Below, piece by piece: positions 12,946 to 24,900 of a DNA stretch of 64,000 nucleotides. How positions within the stretch are numbered: the stretch's first letter is position 1; each line of letters begins with the position of its first letter. Source of the stretch: Siphonodentalium dalli (taxonomy: Eukaryota > Mollusca > Scaphopoda > Gadilida > Siphonodentaliidae); contig CP136065.1 of NCBI GenBank assembly GCA_032622095.1, positions 115,921,195-115,985,194 of the forward strand, in the 5' to 3' direction. The position numbers were made by a program, and so were the translations under genes. The notes below the pieces were generated by a model. It saw only the letters and a list, made by a program, of their open reading frames with translations, was not told the DNA's origin and did no database searches.

Positions 12946-13658
12946 CACAAATACAGACATACAGACAGAAGTTCTAAAATATATAATAGATAAAATACAA
13001 GACAGATAACTCTATATATACCCGTCTACACTCACGCTTTCCGAAGTCCAGCGCTATGAAATTTCACTATCATTGTTAACCGGCTATTGACTCATGGAAA
13101 TGTTGGGCCTGAAAAAGCCTTATTTTTCAAACTAGCTGGCGACTTTGTGAATTTTGATAGGCGTAACACAGCTTATTGGATAAGCATAGAAAGGCAGTGT
13201 AATTCATCGAAATTAATGACAAGTGGTGCAAATTTCAACTTAATGCATAATTTGTTGTGTTTATCTTTGTACACTTTCACAAAATTGTCAGTTTGAACCA
13301 TGTACCATGGCCAATATTAGCCATAGTTTTACCTGTATAGAACGATTAAATGGGGAGAGAACCGACTCGATCAGGAGAGAACCCACAATTATCAAAATTC
13401 GCGTTTTTTGTCGTTGTTATGACTCGCACAATGAAAGTTTCATTATTAACACGCTCATTGGTGCCACAGATTGTGATGGGATTGAAAATAACTAATCGAA
13501 TTATCACCTAGATGCCTCAAAATTGGGTTTTAACTGTCAAAAAGTCGTGAAAATGTATAATTTCGATCATCAGGAACCGTCACAAATCACTCAAGAACCA
13601 TCACAAACCGGCGATAGAACGATTTCCGATGTAACAGTTCCTACACACTGACATAACA

Positions 13659-15576
13659 AGGCTACTTACGGGAGCTGGATAATACACCTGCCTGGCTGTT
13701 TCAAACTATGATCAAAATGTCAAAATGGCTTAAAATTGAACTATATTTTTATATGAATCCTATGTATGCAATATAAAGAAGATAACTCTATGCAAACGAA
13801 ATCATTAGTCAGAAATGAAATGATTTTAAGGACCATACCTGGAAATCCATAATTGTATAAATTTTTTAATGGTTTATTAGTCAAAATAGGTGGGCAGGGC
13901 AGAAATTCCAAGCATGTGTTTATCTTTTTTCACAGGACCAAAAACTCGGGCAAGAATGACAGTCAGTGATTGTCTAGATGCTCAGCAGACTGGAGAGACT
14001 GATAAAAATGAGTTCATTAAAGAGTCTACCACATACTAGGATTCAAAATTACTACAAAATATCTTCAGATTCACTCACTGACATACCCCGTCAAAATTCA
14101 AAAAGAAATGTTTAATTCTATTTATTGAAACCATTTAATAAAGCAAATTTGAAGAGAACCATAAAACCATCTCCCTACTATAATCTTGAAACCTAATAAT
14201 GACTCTAACCTAACCTTCGGAAGATCTAGGACATGACAAATCTTGATCAGTATCAATATAATTATATATGCGTCATTACCCAATGAAAGGGGTTAACATG
14301 GCTGTCCTCGAAATTGACCATGGCAATAAGCAATGTCATGGGAAATGCTGTGGCAACATGTGGAATTGAACATTCCACAGCATTAAAAGGATGAACATGG
14401 GGTTAGTAACCACAATATTAAATACAGATGCAAGGAACTGTTGAAATTATTTGAGTGTTGTAACAAGTGAATATCGGGTGCACCGTTATCATGAGTTTAC
14501 TGATCAGAGGAACCTGTTTCAAATTTCTATAATTAAATTGAAAGCTGACTATTAAGGCTATTGGTTTTGGGGTTTGAGGTTAGGTTAAATTCGAAAACAT
14601 GGCACTGATTCAATTCTAAATTCGACTGGATCCAAAATATGAGATTTGGCAGGTCCTAGTAATACTATACCCCCACTCTCTTCAAGCGTCGGTGCATGGC
14701 TTTTCTTATGCAGTTAACCGAATATGCATAAAGCCGAAATCACGATAAAAAGAAGCATAAGCCGTTTTTCTATCACCAGCATCAGTCTAGAAATACAGTG
14801 AATTGTTTATGTTTCGTTCATTCAATTTCATCATCAATTTAGTTTGTTTTAAAAAAATAATATCTAAAGAGCTTCATCTATATTAATTTAATGTTATTCC
14901 ATATTATATTATCATCTACGATTGTAAAATGTTCAAGAATAAAACGATGTTCTTGTCAGGAACGGCAACCCCCATTGATAATAAACTCACTATGTTTATA
15001 TTTAGAAAATATCCAATCAATCAGTTAGAAATGCATTACACACACGTAATATTAAACAAATAATCATTAACTACCCACCAAATATCAGTTAATAGCCACC
15101 AAGAACTGGTAAGAAAAACGCCAACGTTTCCCGATAAAATTATAAAAATACTATTTTTGTTTGTTTCACGTTATGAGAAGGGGGATAATTCTATGTACGG
15201 TAGTTGCCGTTTATTTTCGGTAATTTTGTTTGTTTCAAAATAAATAGGTATATGAAGAACCATCTATCCATGTAACCAACTGGAAAAACTAACAAAAATC
15301 AAATTGATTTCCCAATATATCATGCATTTTTGTGAGCGCAATTTACGAATCTATATTGAACTATGGGAAGAGGCATAACTCTATTCATTAAATGAAACAT
15401 TAATTTTTGGTAAACAAAGTGTCTTAAAAAATTAAATAAAATCTGATCTGATAATTAATCAGTGCACATCACGCCAAAACAATTGAGTAGCCACTGTCAA
15501 ACGTAAATGCTTGCTGAATTGAGCCCCAATATAGTTTTAATAAAACAATGAAGCCCAACAGTGTATGACACCTTCT
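13659..15576. other. No gene seen
   Basis: AT-rich, without bounded coding exons. A short imperfect hairpin AATGCTGTGG...CCACAGCATT lies around 14355-14384. The last part is the 3' flank of the minus-strand gene that ends at 15647. Confidence 0.5.
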
Positions 15577-15582
15577 TTTATT
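15577..15582 (-). promoter_or_regulatory. Polyadenylation signal AATAAA
   Basis: AATAAA on the minus strand, about 65 bases beyond the stop codon at 15647-15649. It supports the exon at 15647-15861 as the last exon of the gene. Confidence 0.6.
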
Positions 15583-15646
15583 GGTACGCTCACAAATGAC
15601 TCCAAGCAACATGACAGTTCAAAGGTTATTGTTTTGATTGCACGTG

Positions 15647-15861
15647 CTATTGTCTGGAGCATTTCTTTAGTGACCTCATTGACATTGCTATGATTTCATT
15701 TTGTGCTGCGGCTGCAGTTAATGGAATTAGGTCAAATTCACACCTCAATGCTGGCATATTTGCAGCGACTTGATTAATCTTTGTTATCGCCACAGAAGCT
15801 GCTTTGTTTCCCAGAAGCCGGCGATTTCTAAGAAGTTGGAGCATGAATAAATATTGAAGAC
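15647..15861 (-). CDS. Unknown-function gene, last exon
   Basis: Acceptor CAG at 15862-15864, then an open frame that needs one base from the preceding exon, ending at TAG (15647-15649). The coded peptide of about 70 residues runs LQYLFMLQLLRNRRLLGNK...IPLTAAAAQNEI...MRSLKKCSRQ, with an Ala-rich helical middle. An AATAAA follows. It probably belongs with the three minus-strand exons upstream, but its required entry phase (1 base carried) does not match the exon at 17018, which ends in phase 0. At least one intervening exon is therefore missing from my reading, or this exon belongs to another transcript. I do not recognise the family. Confidence 0.5.
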
Positions 15862-16224
15862 CTGTTAAATACGGGTTATTTAAATTTAGACAAAATAAAT
15901 CACTTTGTGTTGCGAAGACAATAATTTGATGATTTATTTCTGAACTATTTTCCGTGACCTCGCGTAATTATAGCTACCCATGTCATTCGCGGAAAATCTT
16001 TGTATCACTTTCGGTTTCAACACAAACTGACCGGGAAACTGGAATAATTGCGCAGGTGTTTACAAACTTGCATTTTCTGAAGCTGACACAATTCAACAGA
16101 TCTGATAGAATTCCTGGAAATATTATTTGATCTTTCAATAGGATTATCTGAATCTGACATAAATTCCAGGAATCAATTGCGCCGGTGATTACAAACGCCA
16201 TGTGAAATTGTGTTTAGTCTGCGT

Positions 16225-16500
16225 CTTGATACTTCATTGATGGAATTCCCGGAAACTTCCTTCCTTTCACTTATCGGAATTGCAACTGGAACTGCATGTG
16301 TTTACATACGTTTTTAAAAGGGAATAAGGAAGCATACAGGAAATGTTTGTGAACAGAAACATGTTAGAAGAAATAGAAAGCACTTTCGGTTTAGTTGACT
16401 TCCTTGTTGGGGAATTCCCGGAAATCTTCCTTTCACATTGAATTCTCAGAATTGCAACTGGAACTTCAGGTGTTTACAAACTCAACAAACAACCAAATAA
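16225..16500 (+). repeat. Degenerate direct repeats
   Basis: GGAATTCCCGGAAA..TTCC, then TTGCAACTGGAACT, then GGTGTTTACA/TGTGTTTACA occurs twice (about 16243 and 16410), with a weaker version near 16030-16100. Unclassified. Confidence 0.45.
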
Positions 16501-16610
16501 ATAAACAAATTTTAATAAATCATGCAATTCACAAATAAATATGGAAACATACAGGAAATGTGTGTCAACAGAAGCATGTTAATGAGAACAGATAGAAAAC
16601 CACGTGTGTT

Positions 16611-16698
16611 ATGAAATTGAAAATTGCCGTCGTCGCTCTCGCGGTGGTCATCTTCAACAACTTTGTATTAAGTTTTCCCATAAAATACGTTTTTCAAG
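16611..16698 (+). CDS. Possible first coding exon of a secreted or membrane protein
   Basis: ATG at 16611 opens a frame MKLKIAVVALAVVIF...LSFPIKYVFQ that looks like a classical signal peptide: Lys near the start, a hydrophobic Ala/Val core, then a polar stretch. It runs directly into a consensus donor (CAAG then GTAAAT at 16699), leaving one base of a split codon. It lies antisense within the intron of the minus-strand gene. I could not find the following exon on the plus strand, so this may be chance or a first exon whose partners are diverged. Confidence 0.35.
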
Positions 16699-17017
16699 GT
16701 AAATATTTTTACAAATTGCTATAATTTCGGCACCATGAGGTTACTTTTTACCCCTTCTCATCAACATTTTTGGCGATTTTCGTATGCATAAAAACTTAAT
16801 AGACTCTGACCCTTATGCAAATAAACGATTAAAAAATTGTCTTTTTATGAGAAAATGGTTTGGTGCATGCATATTTTATGCAAATGACCGAAATATGCAT
16901 TTAAACGATATGCAATTAACTGAAATTGACTGTATTAATATCAAGGGTAGGGTTGCAATTAAAACAGCATACATGTACCTTGAAAACAAATAGCCGCACT
17001 TTGGTCAAGTTGCACAC

Positions 17018-17212
17018 CTGTCTGGAATATTTTAGGGCAACATCAGCATTCATTAGGAGAGTAACACCAATCTCCTTGATGCGGTACTTGTTCAGAAGTT
17101 GGCAGAGGCTATCTGGATTTTGGCCCCTTGTTTCAATAGTCTCCAAAGAAAGTGTCTCATCATATCCAATAGCAAAGGCTAATCTTTCCTTCAGCTGTAT
17201 TCCAGCACATCC
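17018..17212 (-). CDS. Unknown-function gene, internal exon
   Basis: Acceptor CTCTATTTCCAG just above 17212 and donor CAG/GTGTGC below 17018 bound 65 codons in phase 0 at both ends. The peptide begins GCAGIQLKERLAFAIGYDET and ends LLMNADVALKYSRQ. Codon-level composition is clearly protein-like, unlike the repeats around it. It joins in frame to the exon at 21712-21890. A second possible donor (CAAG/GTACAT near 16977) would add 14 residues. Function unknown. Confidence 0.65.
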
Positions 17213-17919
17213 CTGGAAATAGAGAGATACCATAAAATTGCAGCTCTGCCTTTTACTGTCGGTCGACTTTGATCAACATATTGATTTCTTATTGGCACTA
17301 TTTGTCAAGACTTATGTACAGTGTTTTTGGAGCTTCACCCATGTTTTTCAATGGCTATCTTTTTTCAGACAATTGACAAATTCTTCATTTCTTGTCATTT
17401 TTTTGTCACTCCAATTGACTTTGCAAATGGACATCGCTTACATATTAGTTAATTTGAGGATAATTTGATGACTATGTTTGTGACAGCTGATGTATTTCCA
17501 TTTTAGTCTGGTAATTTTCTAAATAAATCATACCAATTTGCAACAATTTATTTATCTGTCATAGTTTGGTAACCCACAGACACAAGTAAAACAAATTCCC
17601 AAGGGATAGAGACTTTGTGCTGAAATTTCAGCCAGGAAACTGACTCAAACTGCAAAATCAAGAGAATGAAATACAAATATCGCAAGATTATTCTAACAAG
17701 AGGTCACACCGCCAATGCTGACATACACCCAAATACTGAAGTGACCAACCGGAAACCACAAAATCAGCAAAATGTTAAGTTAAGTCAAACAAGTTGAATT
17801 CATAAGTTGTTTATGCTGTGACAAATCAGAGAAAAGCACATGCATGAGAAAACTCCTGAGCAGACAACTAGTGTACCGAAACTAATTGAGTTAGCGTCCT
17901 ATCAGTCTAACATGATGAA

Positions 17920-20673
17920 TGAAAGTGTCAATGACACTGTAGCTCAACTTGGAAAGGGAATAATTTAATGTATTACAGTCAATGGAGCGATTAGGAATGT
18001 GGAAAGTTGAATATCTAATACTAGTTTATAGACATGAAGAGAAAAGTAAAATCCAAGATGACTGCTGGTGGCCATGTTTTCGGCCGAATGACCCCAAACT
18101 GAGTCGTTCCCATCTACATATCATCGTTAACATCCATGACAAATTTTATGACGATCAGACTAAAGGTACGACCTGTAGCCCATGCTAAAGAATTTAGTCA
18201 TACAAAGAGTAAAATCCAAGATGGCTGCTGGCAGCCATGTTTTTTTTCCGAATGACCCCAAAATGACTCGTTCCCATCTACATGTCATTATTAACATTCT
18301 TGACAAATTTTATGATGATCAGACTAAAGGTACGACCTGTAGCCCGTGCTAAAGAATTTAGTCATACAAAGAGTAAAATCCAAGATGGCTGCTGGCGACC
18401 ATGTTTTTTGGCCGAATGACCCCAAAATTACTCGTTCCCATCTACATGTCATTGTTAACATCCATGACAAATTTTATGATGATCAGACGAACAGTACGAC
18501 CTGACCCGTGCTAATGGATTAAATTTTGAAATCCAAGATGGCCACTGGCGGCCATGTTTTTTGTCCAAATGACCCCAAAATGACTCGTTCCAATCTACAT
18601 TCCAATTTCAACAGCCATGACAAATTTAATGATGATCAGACTAAAGTTACGACCTGTAGCCCGTGCTAAAGGATTTAGTCATACAAAGAGTCAAATCCAA
18701 GATGGCTGCTGGCGGCCATGTTTTTTGGCCGAATGACCCCAAAATGACTCGTTCCCATCTACATGTCATTATTAAAATTCTTGACAAATTTTATGATGAT
18801 CAGACTAAAAGTAGGACCTGTAACCCGTGCTAAAGGATTTAGTCATACAAAGAGTAAAATCCAAGATGGCTGCTGGCGGCCATGTTTTTTGTCCGAATGA
18901 CCCCAAAATGACTCGTTCCCATCTACATTCCAATTTCAACAGCCATGACAAATTTTATGATGATCAGACTAAAGGTACGACCTGTAGCCCGTAGGGCTTC
19001 ACGGTATCCGTATTTTAATACCGACTACGGTATTGAAAATGATACCGCGATATGACTAAATATCGTCACCAATACATTTGAGTAGAACTGTTTGAGAATG
19101 ATACTAGTAGCAAGCAGACAAAAATATAGCATTATTGATTTGATAATGATAATTGTGAACACATGTTGCTTTGACAGGTATATAAAATAAATAATTAATA
19201 TAAATGGTCCTGAGTTTCGTTCTGTATACGACGGATAGATATATTTATAAGTGCCTGACGTAACCGGGAATTCCTTACCAACTGAGGGTCGCTTATATAT
19301 GACATTAAAAATGACGCTAACAGTCGCTCGTGTAAATAATAACAGCAAACATGTATTGATTTCATATTTTATATTGTATAAACAAAACAAGATAACTAAT
19401 GTGGCAAGCATAGAATAGAAGTCCGTATCTGATTTTAACTTATCCATTTCGATGTATAGGACTTATTTCTGGTCGTGTAGTTATATACCTTTCAAAAATT
19501 ATCTAATGAGTTAGCGCATTATACGTCTAATGCATAAGATTTTGTGGCGTTGTTGAACGCGCGTCGTTGTGATTCCAGATTATATAAATACCACACATTT
19601 TTTATTGTATTTGACCAGGAAACCTTCCAGCAATATTGAGCTGAGAACAGCCTGTATACACATCAATTGCCGCCCATGCAATAAGGCATGCCGACTTGAT
19701 TGTCCGCAGTGTGTTGACAAACGCTTTTGGAGCAGTGAGAAATAATTAATTTTTACACCACGCTAAACCGAAGCCGTTAACAATGGCCTTTGTCTCAGCA
19801 TTAGAGGTGTCGATGGTTGCTAAATACTTGACACTGATAGAGATATCGTCGGTATTAATATCCACACCGGCGGCTACGATGTACCGACTATTTGCATAAA
19901 GTGAAACCGACTACACGGTGTCAAAAACAGTATCGCGATATGACTAAATACCGAAATACCGTGAAGCCCTAGTAGCCCATGCTAAAGGATTTAGTCATAC
20001 AAAGAGTAAAATCCAAGATGGCTGCTGGCGGTGATGTTTTATGGCCCCAAAATAACTCGATCCCATCTACATGTCAATATTAACATCCAAGACAAATTTC
20101 ATAATTATCAAACGAAATTTCCAGCCTGTAGCCTATGCTAATGGATTTAATTTTGAAATCAATGATGACCACTGGTGGCAATGTTGCCAAATGACCCCAA
20201 ATTACTCATTCCCATCTACATGTCAATATTAACATCCATGACAAATTTCATGATGATCAGATGAAGTGTTCGGCCTGTAGCCTGTACTAATGAATTGAAT
20301 TTTGAAATCCAAGATGGCCACTGGCGACCATGTTTTTTTGCCGAATGACCCCAAAATTACTCGTTCCCATCTACATGTCATTATTAACATTCTTGACAAA
20401 TTTTATGATGATCAGACTAAAAGTACGACCTGTAGCCCATGCTAATGGATTGAATTTTGAAATCCAAGATGGCCACTGGCGGCCATGTTTTTTTTCCGAA
20501 TGACCTCAAAATTAATCGTTCTGGTCTAAATGTTGATGTCAACAGCTATGACAAACTTCATAATGATCTGACCAAAGGTACGACCTGTAGCCTGCATTGT
20601 TGACGCCTTACGTACACACGGACGACAAAGCCATGGCAATAGCTCAAACTTTACAAAGTAAAGTTGAGCTAAA
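17920..20673 (+). mobile_element. Tandem-core (Pearl/Helentron-associated-like) element, copy 2
   Basis: Same ends as the element at 6660: AAGTGTCAATGACACTG then TAGCTCAACTT on the left, and a hairpin (AGCTCAAACTTTAC, AAA, GTAAAGTTGAGCT) on the right. The body has about nine units of ~163 bases with CATACAAAGAGTAAAATCC, AAGATGGCTGCTGGC and GATGATCAGACTAAAG. It is interrupted by a 980-bp hAT-like element (18992-19971). It lies in an intron of the minus-strand unknown gene. Confidence 0.8.
18992..19971. mobile_element. 980-bp non-autonomous hAT-like element nested in the array
   Basis: TIRs TAGGGCTTCACGGTAT (18992) and ATACCGTGAAGCCCTA (ending 19971). TSD GTAGCCCG (18984-18991) / GTAGCCCA (19972-19979), 7 of 8 identical. 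Inside each end a second similar block occurs (ACCGACTAC...GCGATATGACTAAAT) in direct orientation. No transposase; the 140-codon minus-strand open frame inside is hydrophobic chance sequence. Confidence 0.88.
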
Positions 20674-20689
20674 AATGGTTCAAACCTGA

Positions 20690-20950
20690 ACAGTGATTTT
20701 TGCCGATTTTGATGTCAAGTTTGTGACATAAAAATTTTATTAATTCTGGTGATTTCAGTGGTTAAAATAGTAACAATTAACCAATATGCACCAGAAATGT
20801 CAGTATTCAATGTTAATACGACAGAATAGTCAATTGTGGGCGTCAACCACAACTTGTAAGCAGTTGCATGGTACGCTGGGACAATATTTACCATTTTTCG
20901 TATATTGGTCGCCATTTTGAGCCAAAGTGACAATTTTGGAATATCCATAA
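20690..20950 (+). repeat. Dispersed repeat, copy 1
   Basis: About 260 bases matching 38785-39056: AACCTGAA...TTTTTGCCGAT, TGATGTCAAGTTT, TCAACCACAACTTGTAAGC and TTTTGAGCCAAAGT are shared in order. Unclassified, non-coding. Confidence 0.7.
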
Positions 20951-21711
20951 AAAAAATAGAAAGCATCACTTACATTGCGCAGTTCTTCCAATTTCTTGAT
21001 GAAATATGACTAGAATCCCAATGGTGATATTTTGTGATATGTTATACCGAGTTCTGTAAAATCGAATTTTTGAGTGATCGGAAGGGGTTGGTACCCCATG
21101 AATGGCATATTTCATTGCTTCAAGTGTCAGTTAACATGCTAAATACAAAATAAAGTCACAATTCTCAACCAGTTCCAAACAGCAGAAACTTATCTTAAAG
21201 ATACTAGTTAAAAACGTAAAAACAAATCACTTCCAGCCGCCATTTTGGCTGACATCTTAGACGAGGAGTTCCAATTTTGGCACAGAAAGGTGGCGTTATG
21301 TCTTAGATTCACAAAAATGCATACATATGTATACCTATTACAAGATATTCTGACTATAATTGCATCAAACTAACTTAACGGAAATGACAGCCATCTTTGA
21401 CGCCATCTTGAATTACAAAAAATGCTCAAAGCGGATTTTAGATACATGTATGTCATAGAGGATATATTCCTCTTCAAAATGGTATACATATCAACTTAGT
21501 CCAAACTTCTAGGTCAAACCTTTTATCGACCAGACTATTAAACAGCATTGCTATATTGTCCTAAGAGAAAATAATACCCAGTATTAACATGTACACTTGT
21601 ACCTCAAACTGAAAATGTGCCCTCTTCTTGAAATAGTGCCATCTCGCCCTTAGTTTGGTCCAGCACCCCTGGCCTACAACCTTATGGAGGAACTGAGCTG
21701 ATAGAGCATAC

Positions 21712-21890
21712 CTTGTCAATGAGATCTGTCTTCCTGGACATGAATATTGAAGAATCATCTTTGTCGTGGATCAAATGTGCCTGCTCCAAGGCCCAGACAT
21801 CCTTCAACCTCGGGTTGATAAAGGTCTCTTCAACTTCCTTTTGTAGCTGCTTTCCAGCATTATTGTTGATATTAATATCAGTTATATTCC
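21712..21890 (-). CDS. Unknown-function gene, internal exon
   Basis: Acceptor CTATTTACAG above 21890 and donor AAG/GTATGC below 21712. Only one frame is open; it needs one base from the previous exon and ends in phase 0. It encodes NITDINININ-like sequence, then GKQLQKEVEETFINPRLKD and ends SRKTDLIDK: a charged, probably helical segment. Entry phase matches the exon at 26814-26898 and exit phase matches 17018-17212, so the three join without frame break. The family is not recognised. The 4.26-kb element at 21962 starts only about 70 bases upstream of this acceptor. Confidence 0.65.
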
Positions 21891-21961
21891 CTGTAAATAG
21901 TATGTATGTGTGTATGATTTTTATGCTTGCTGTTCAGGTCACAGATATATAGACATGTAAA

Positions 21962-24900
21962 CACGCCCGATAACCCTATAGGCTGGGGGCTGTGGGTAGG
22001 CATATTGCTGTAGTGATATTGTGTGGCGGTTTTCACACGTGTGCTCAGAAATTGAGGAAAATCATAAATTCTGGAATCCACCCGGCGAGAACGCTTATGG
22101 TATTAGATAGGACCATGAATGGTGTATTCATACACCATTTTTGATAGTCGTGTACCTTTAGATATATTTTTTATTACTTAATTTGTCGAATTTTACAACC
22201 GGTTTTTGTCGTTTATCAAAGAAACTACCTAATATAAATGGTAGAAATCTCGATATGTAGGCTTCATGTACACATGTCACTAGATGTACATTCCATTGAT
22301 ACAATGAAACCAAAATCCACAATAAAAGACATATTTTTCGTGGAAAAATATCGATTTTCCTGTGTGTCATATCACAAATTTATGACAGGCATATTGCCTC
22401 CGCAGATAGGCTCATGGCAAAGCACAAACTTGTTATGATAGGCAAGTGGCATTGTTGATAGGCACGTGGTAAATATTGACCAAGCTCCAATTTAGCACTT
22501 TAAAGCCAACAATATGCAACGTCTGACATATATTCTTTGATAAATACACTCTGGAATGATTATTCATTCATATAAAATAGACAGAACCACACATATGTGT
22601 GCATGACGTGAAAATTAACGCATGAGTTTGTTACAACGATGGGGCGCGAGTTGTAACTTGCAGCATAATTTAATTTTCTCACCACGCACACATAATGTGT
22701 GGTTGTGTTTTATTACACACCCACTAGAACTATTCAACATCGAGATTTAGCGTTTATTGATTCGTTTCTGCCGTAATTTATAGCCATTTTTATCAAACTG
22801 ATAGGCGACTTTATTAATAAAGTTTGTAGTTCTTGTTCAAAAGATAAAGTTGACGTAATTTGTGACTCGTGACGTCGACGTTTTCCGTATTGTATACGTG
22901 TTGAATACGTTGGTAAAGATGTTGTATGGGCTACACACTGCTCAATATAAGAAAATTAACACAAAGATTCATCTAGATCGGGCTCTATTTCTTCTGGTTC
23001 CGACATTGTTTTAGCTTCTTTCTGAAATAGATAATTGAGCGGAGCCTGAGTCAGATATAAGTACAATTGGACCACTATAAATGGTTGGCATTTTTTGTCA
23101 ATACCGTGGGGCAGGTTGGGTACGAAGTAGGTACAAAGTGTCCGCCCTTTCACTAATGGCCTTCTAACGTCAACCATTTCTGAGATATGCATTACAGTTT
23201 AAACGGAAGTTGCAAAACCCGCTCAAATTTGTGCTATTATTTCATAATAAACTGAATAAATACTAATTATTTCTAAGTTTTAATACATTTTATCAGATTT
23301 ATTGACTAATTTCTGCATTTAGAAGCAGAATCTTAGATTTAAATGTAAGAAAATCTGAAATCATCCCGCGATGACAACTCGGTGTTTTTTTTCTGAGGTG
23401 ATCATTTCTCCGATATGATATCGTACTCGGTGAATTTTCGACGCACCCAAAAACCTGCCCCACGGTATTGACAAAAACATTTACCACTATAAATGCACAC
23501 GAAAATCTCACGGCGAGTCCTCCTATATATAGCCCATGAGACAACAGCGCCCACTCAATTCACGCTACTGCCCAGCGGTGATAACCACGCCTGCCATAAA
23601 TTGCCAGACTGAATTATAGCAGGTTAGACATCACACGCCGATATGTCTGACAACAAGGAACGACGTGTTTCAAATTTGGTGGACTTACCACCAGAATGAA
23701 TTCGCAGCTGGATTTTTCTTCAATTCGACTTGTACTTCATTGAAATCGCGACAACAAGAATACAAGTACTTTAGTGAAGGCTACATACATTCAGTTTCAA
23801 TGTTTATTTGCGACGACAAGCTCTTTATTGGGGCAAATTACCACCGAAGCATGATGAAAAATTAACCTGCACATGGCGTCGATTTTGAGATAAATTGTTC
23901 GATAATTTCGGATATTCACTGTTCTTGTCAAGCTGGATATGTAACACATAATACATATTTAATGTTATTATAATATATCTCTTCACAATAGACACACGAT
24001 CTATCAATTTATCGATGGGGTACCATACAATTTCCCTATTTCGATAAAAATTAGAGGACTTGTATGCAATTCCATAGACATAGGTTCCAATACATACGGC
24101 ATATATTGCAATATAGTGTTTATATATGTCCTAGAATAATGTAGGGACTGTTTGCCGTGTGTGTGGAGCCTCTGTGTGTTGTAACTTGTAATAATTTTCA
24201 ATTTTCAAATGACGTAGAGCAGACCACCCTATTACCAAGAAGGGCGTTATGGAACAACATCTGTATAATATATAATAATCCTTTTATTTCAGACAAAAAG
24301 AACGCCCTTGTCCCTGCCACGTGGGTGTGTATGGGCTATGTAAAAACGTGACTTATATATCTAAGGAATTAATAAAGACATTTAAATTTAAAAAAAAAAT
24401 GTTATAATAACAATTAATAATCTTCATAATTGGCACATTACGCGTATAGAACAAACATGTTTCAGTATTTTGAGAAATTATTTTTCATTACATTCACAAA
24501 TCCGAAAGCTATCAGGAAGAGGCGCCCTAATCAGCCTGTATTAATCGACAACAGGTGAATTTAACAGGTGCTGTCATATACTTTGGCCATTTTAGTGTCC
24601 CTCTTTCCCCAACAAATCATCCCTTGGATATTACAACACTATGTGGTCCATTATCTCAAATGTGTACATAGTTTGATTTGATAGTTTTAACTAATAAGCT
24701 TATCTAGCACTTCCTAATCCCCGCATCATATTTCCAGTTGTCACTTCTCTAGCTCAGCGTGACATATCCAACCTTCATAATTTACTAATCCAAAAAGCCC
24801 ATAGGGCGAAGCTTTCGCATTCTGTTACTGTTATATTATTATATTGTGTCAACTTACATGAAACCAATACTCTTTTATACAAAACAAAATCAAAGCGACA

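Larger units (their letters stand above)
9902..13650. mobile_element. 3.75-kb TIR element with exact 8-bp TSD
   Basis: Inverted termini of about 90 bases. Left begins CACTGTGTAGGAACTGTTAC (9902). Right ends GTAACAGTTCCTACACACTG (13650). The match continues inward through ATCGGAA.TCGTTCTATCGCC and GTGATGGTTCTTG. ACATAACA directly precedes (9894-9901) and follows (13651-13658) the element, an 8-bp TSD consistent with hAT- or P-type insertion. No transposase domain recognised inside; the interior holds three blocks of tandem repeats. A solo right end of the same family lies at 40496-40678. Confidence 0.85.

Noticed and set aside
12498-12950. 150-codon minus-strand open frame
   Set aside because: It translates the same ~130-base repeat three to four times; a tandem array, not a protein gene.
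19025-19447. 140-codon minus-strand open frame
   Set aside because: Lies wholly in a non-autonomous hAT-like element; hydrophobic, low-complexity, no splice sites or domain.
22961-23024. Possible acidic terminal exon (MSEPEEIEPDLDESLC) on the minus strand
   Set aside because: Has a fair acceptor, but sits inside the 4.26-kb element and its frame does not join the neighbouring exons (the carried base leads to an early stop).
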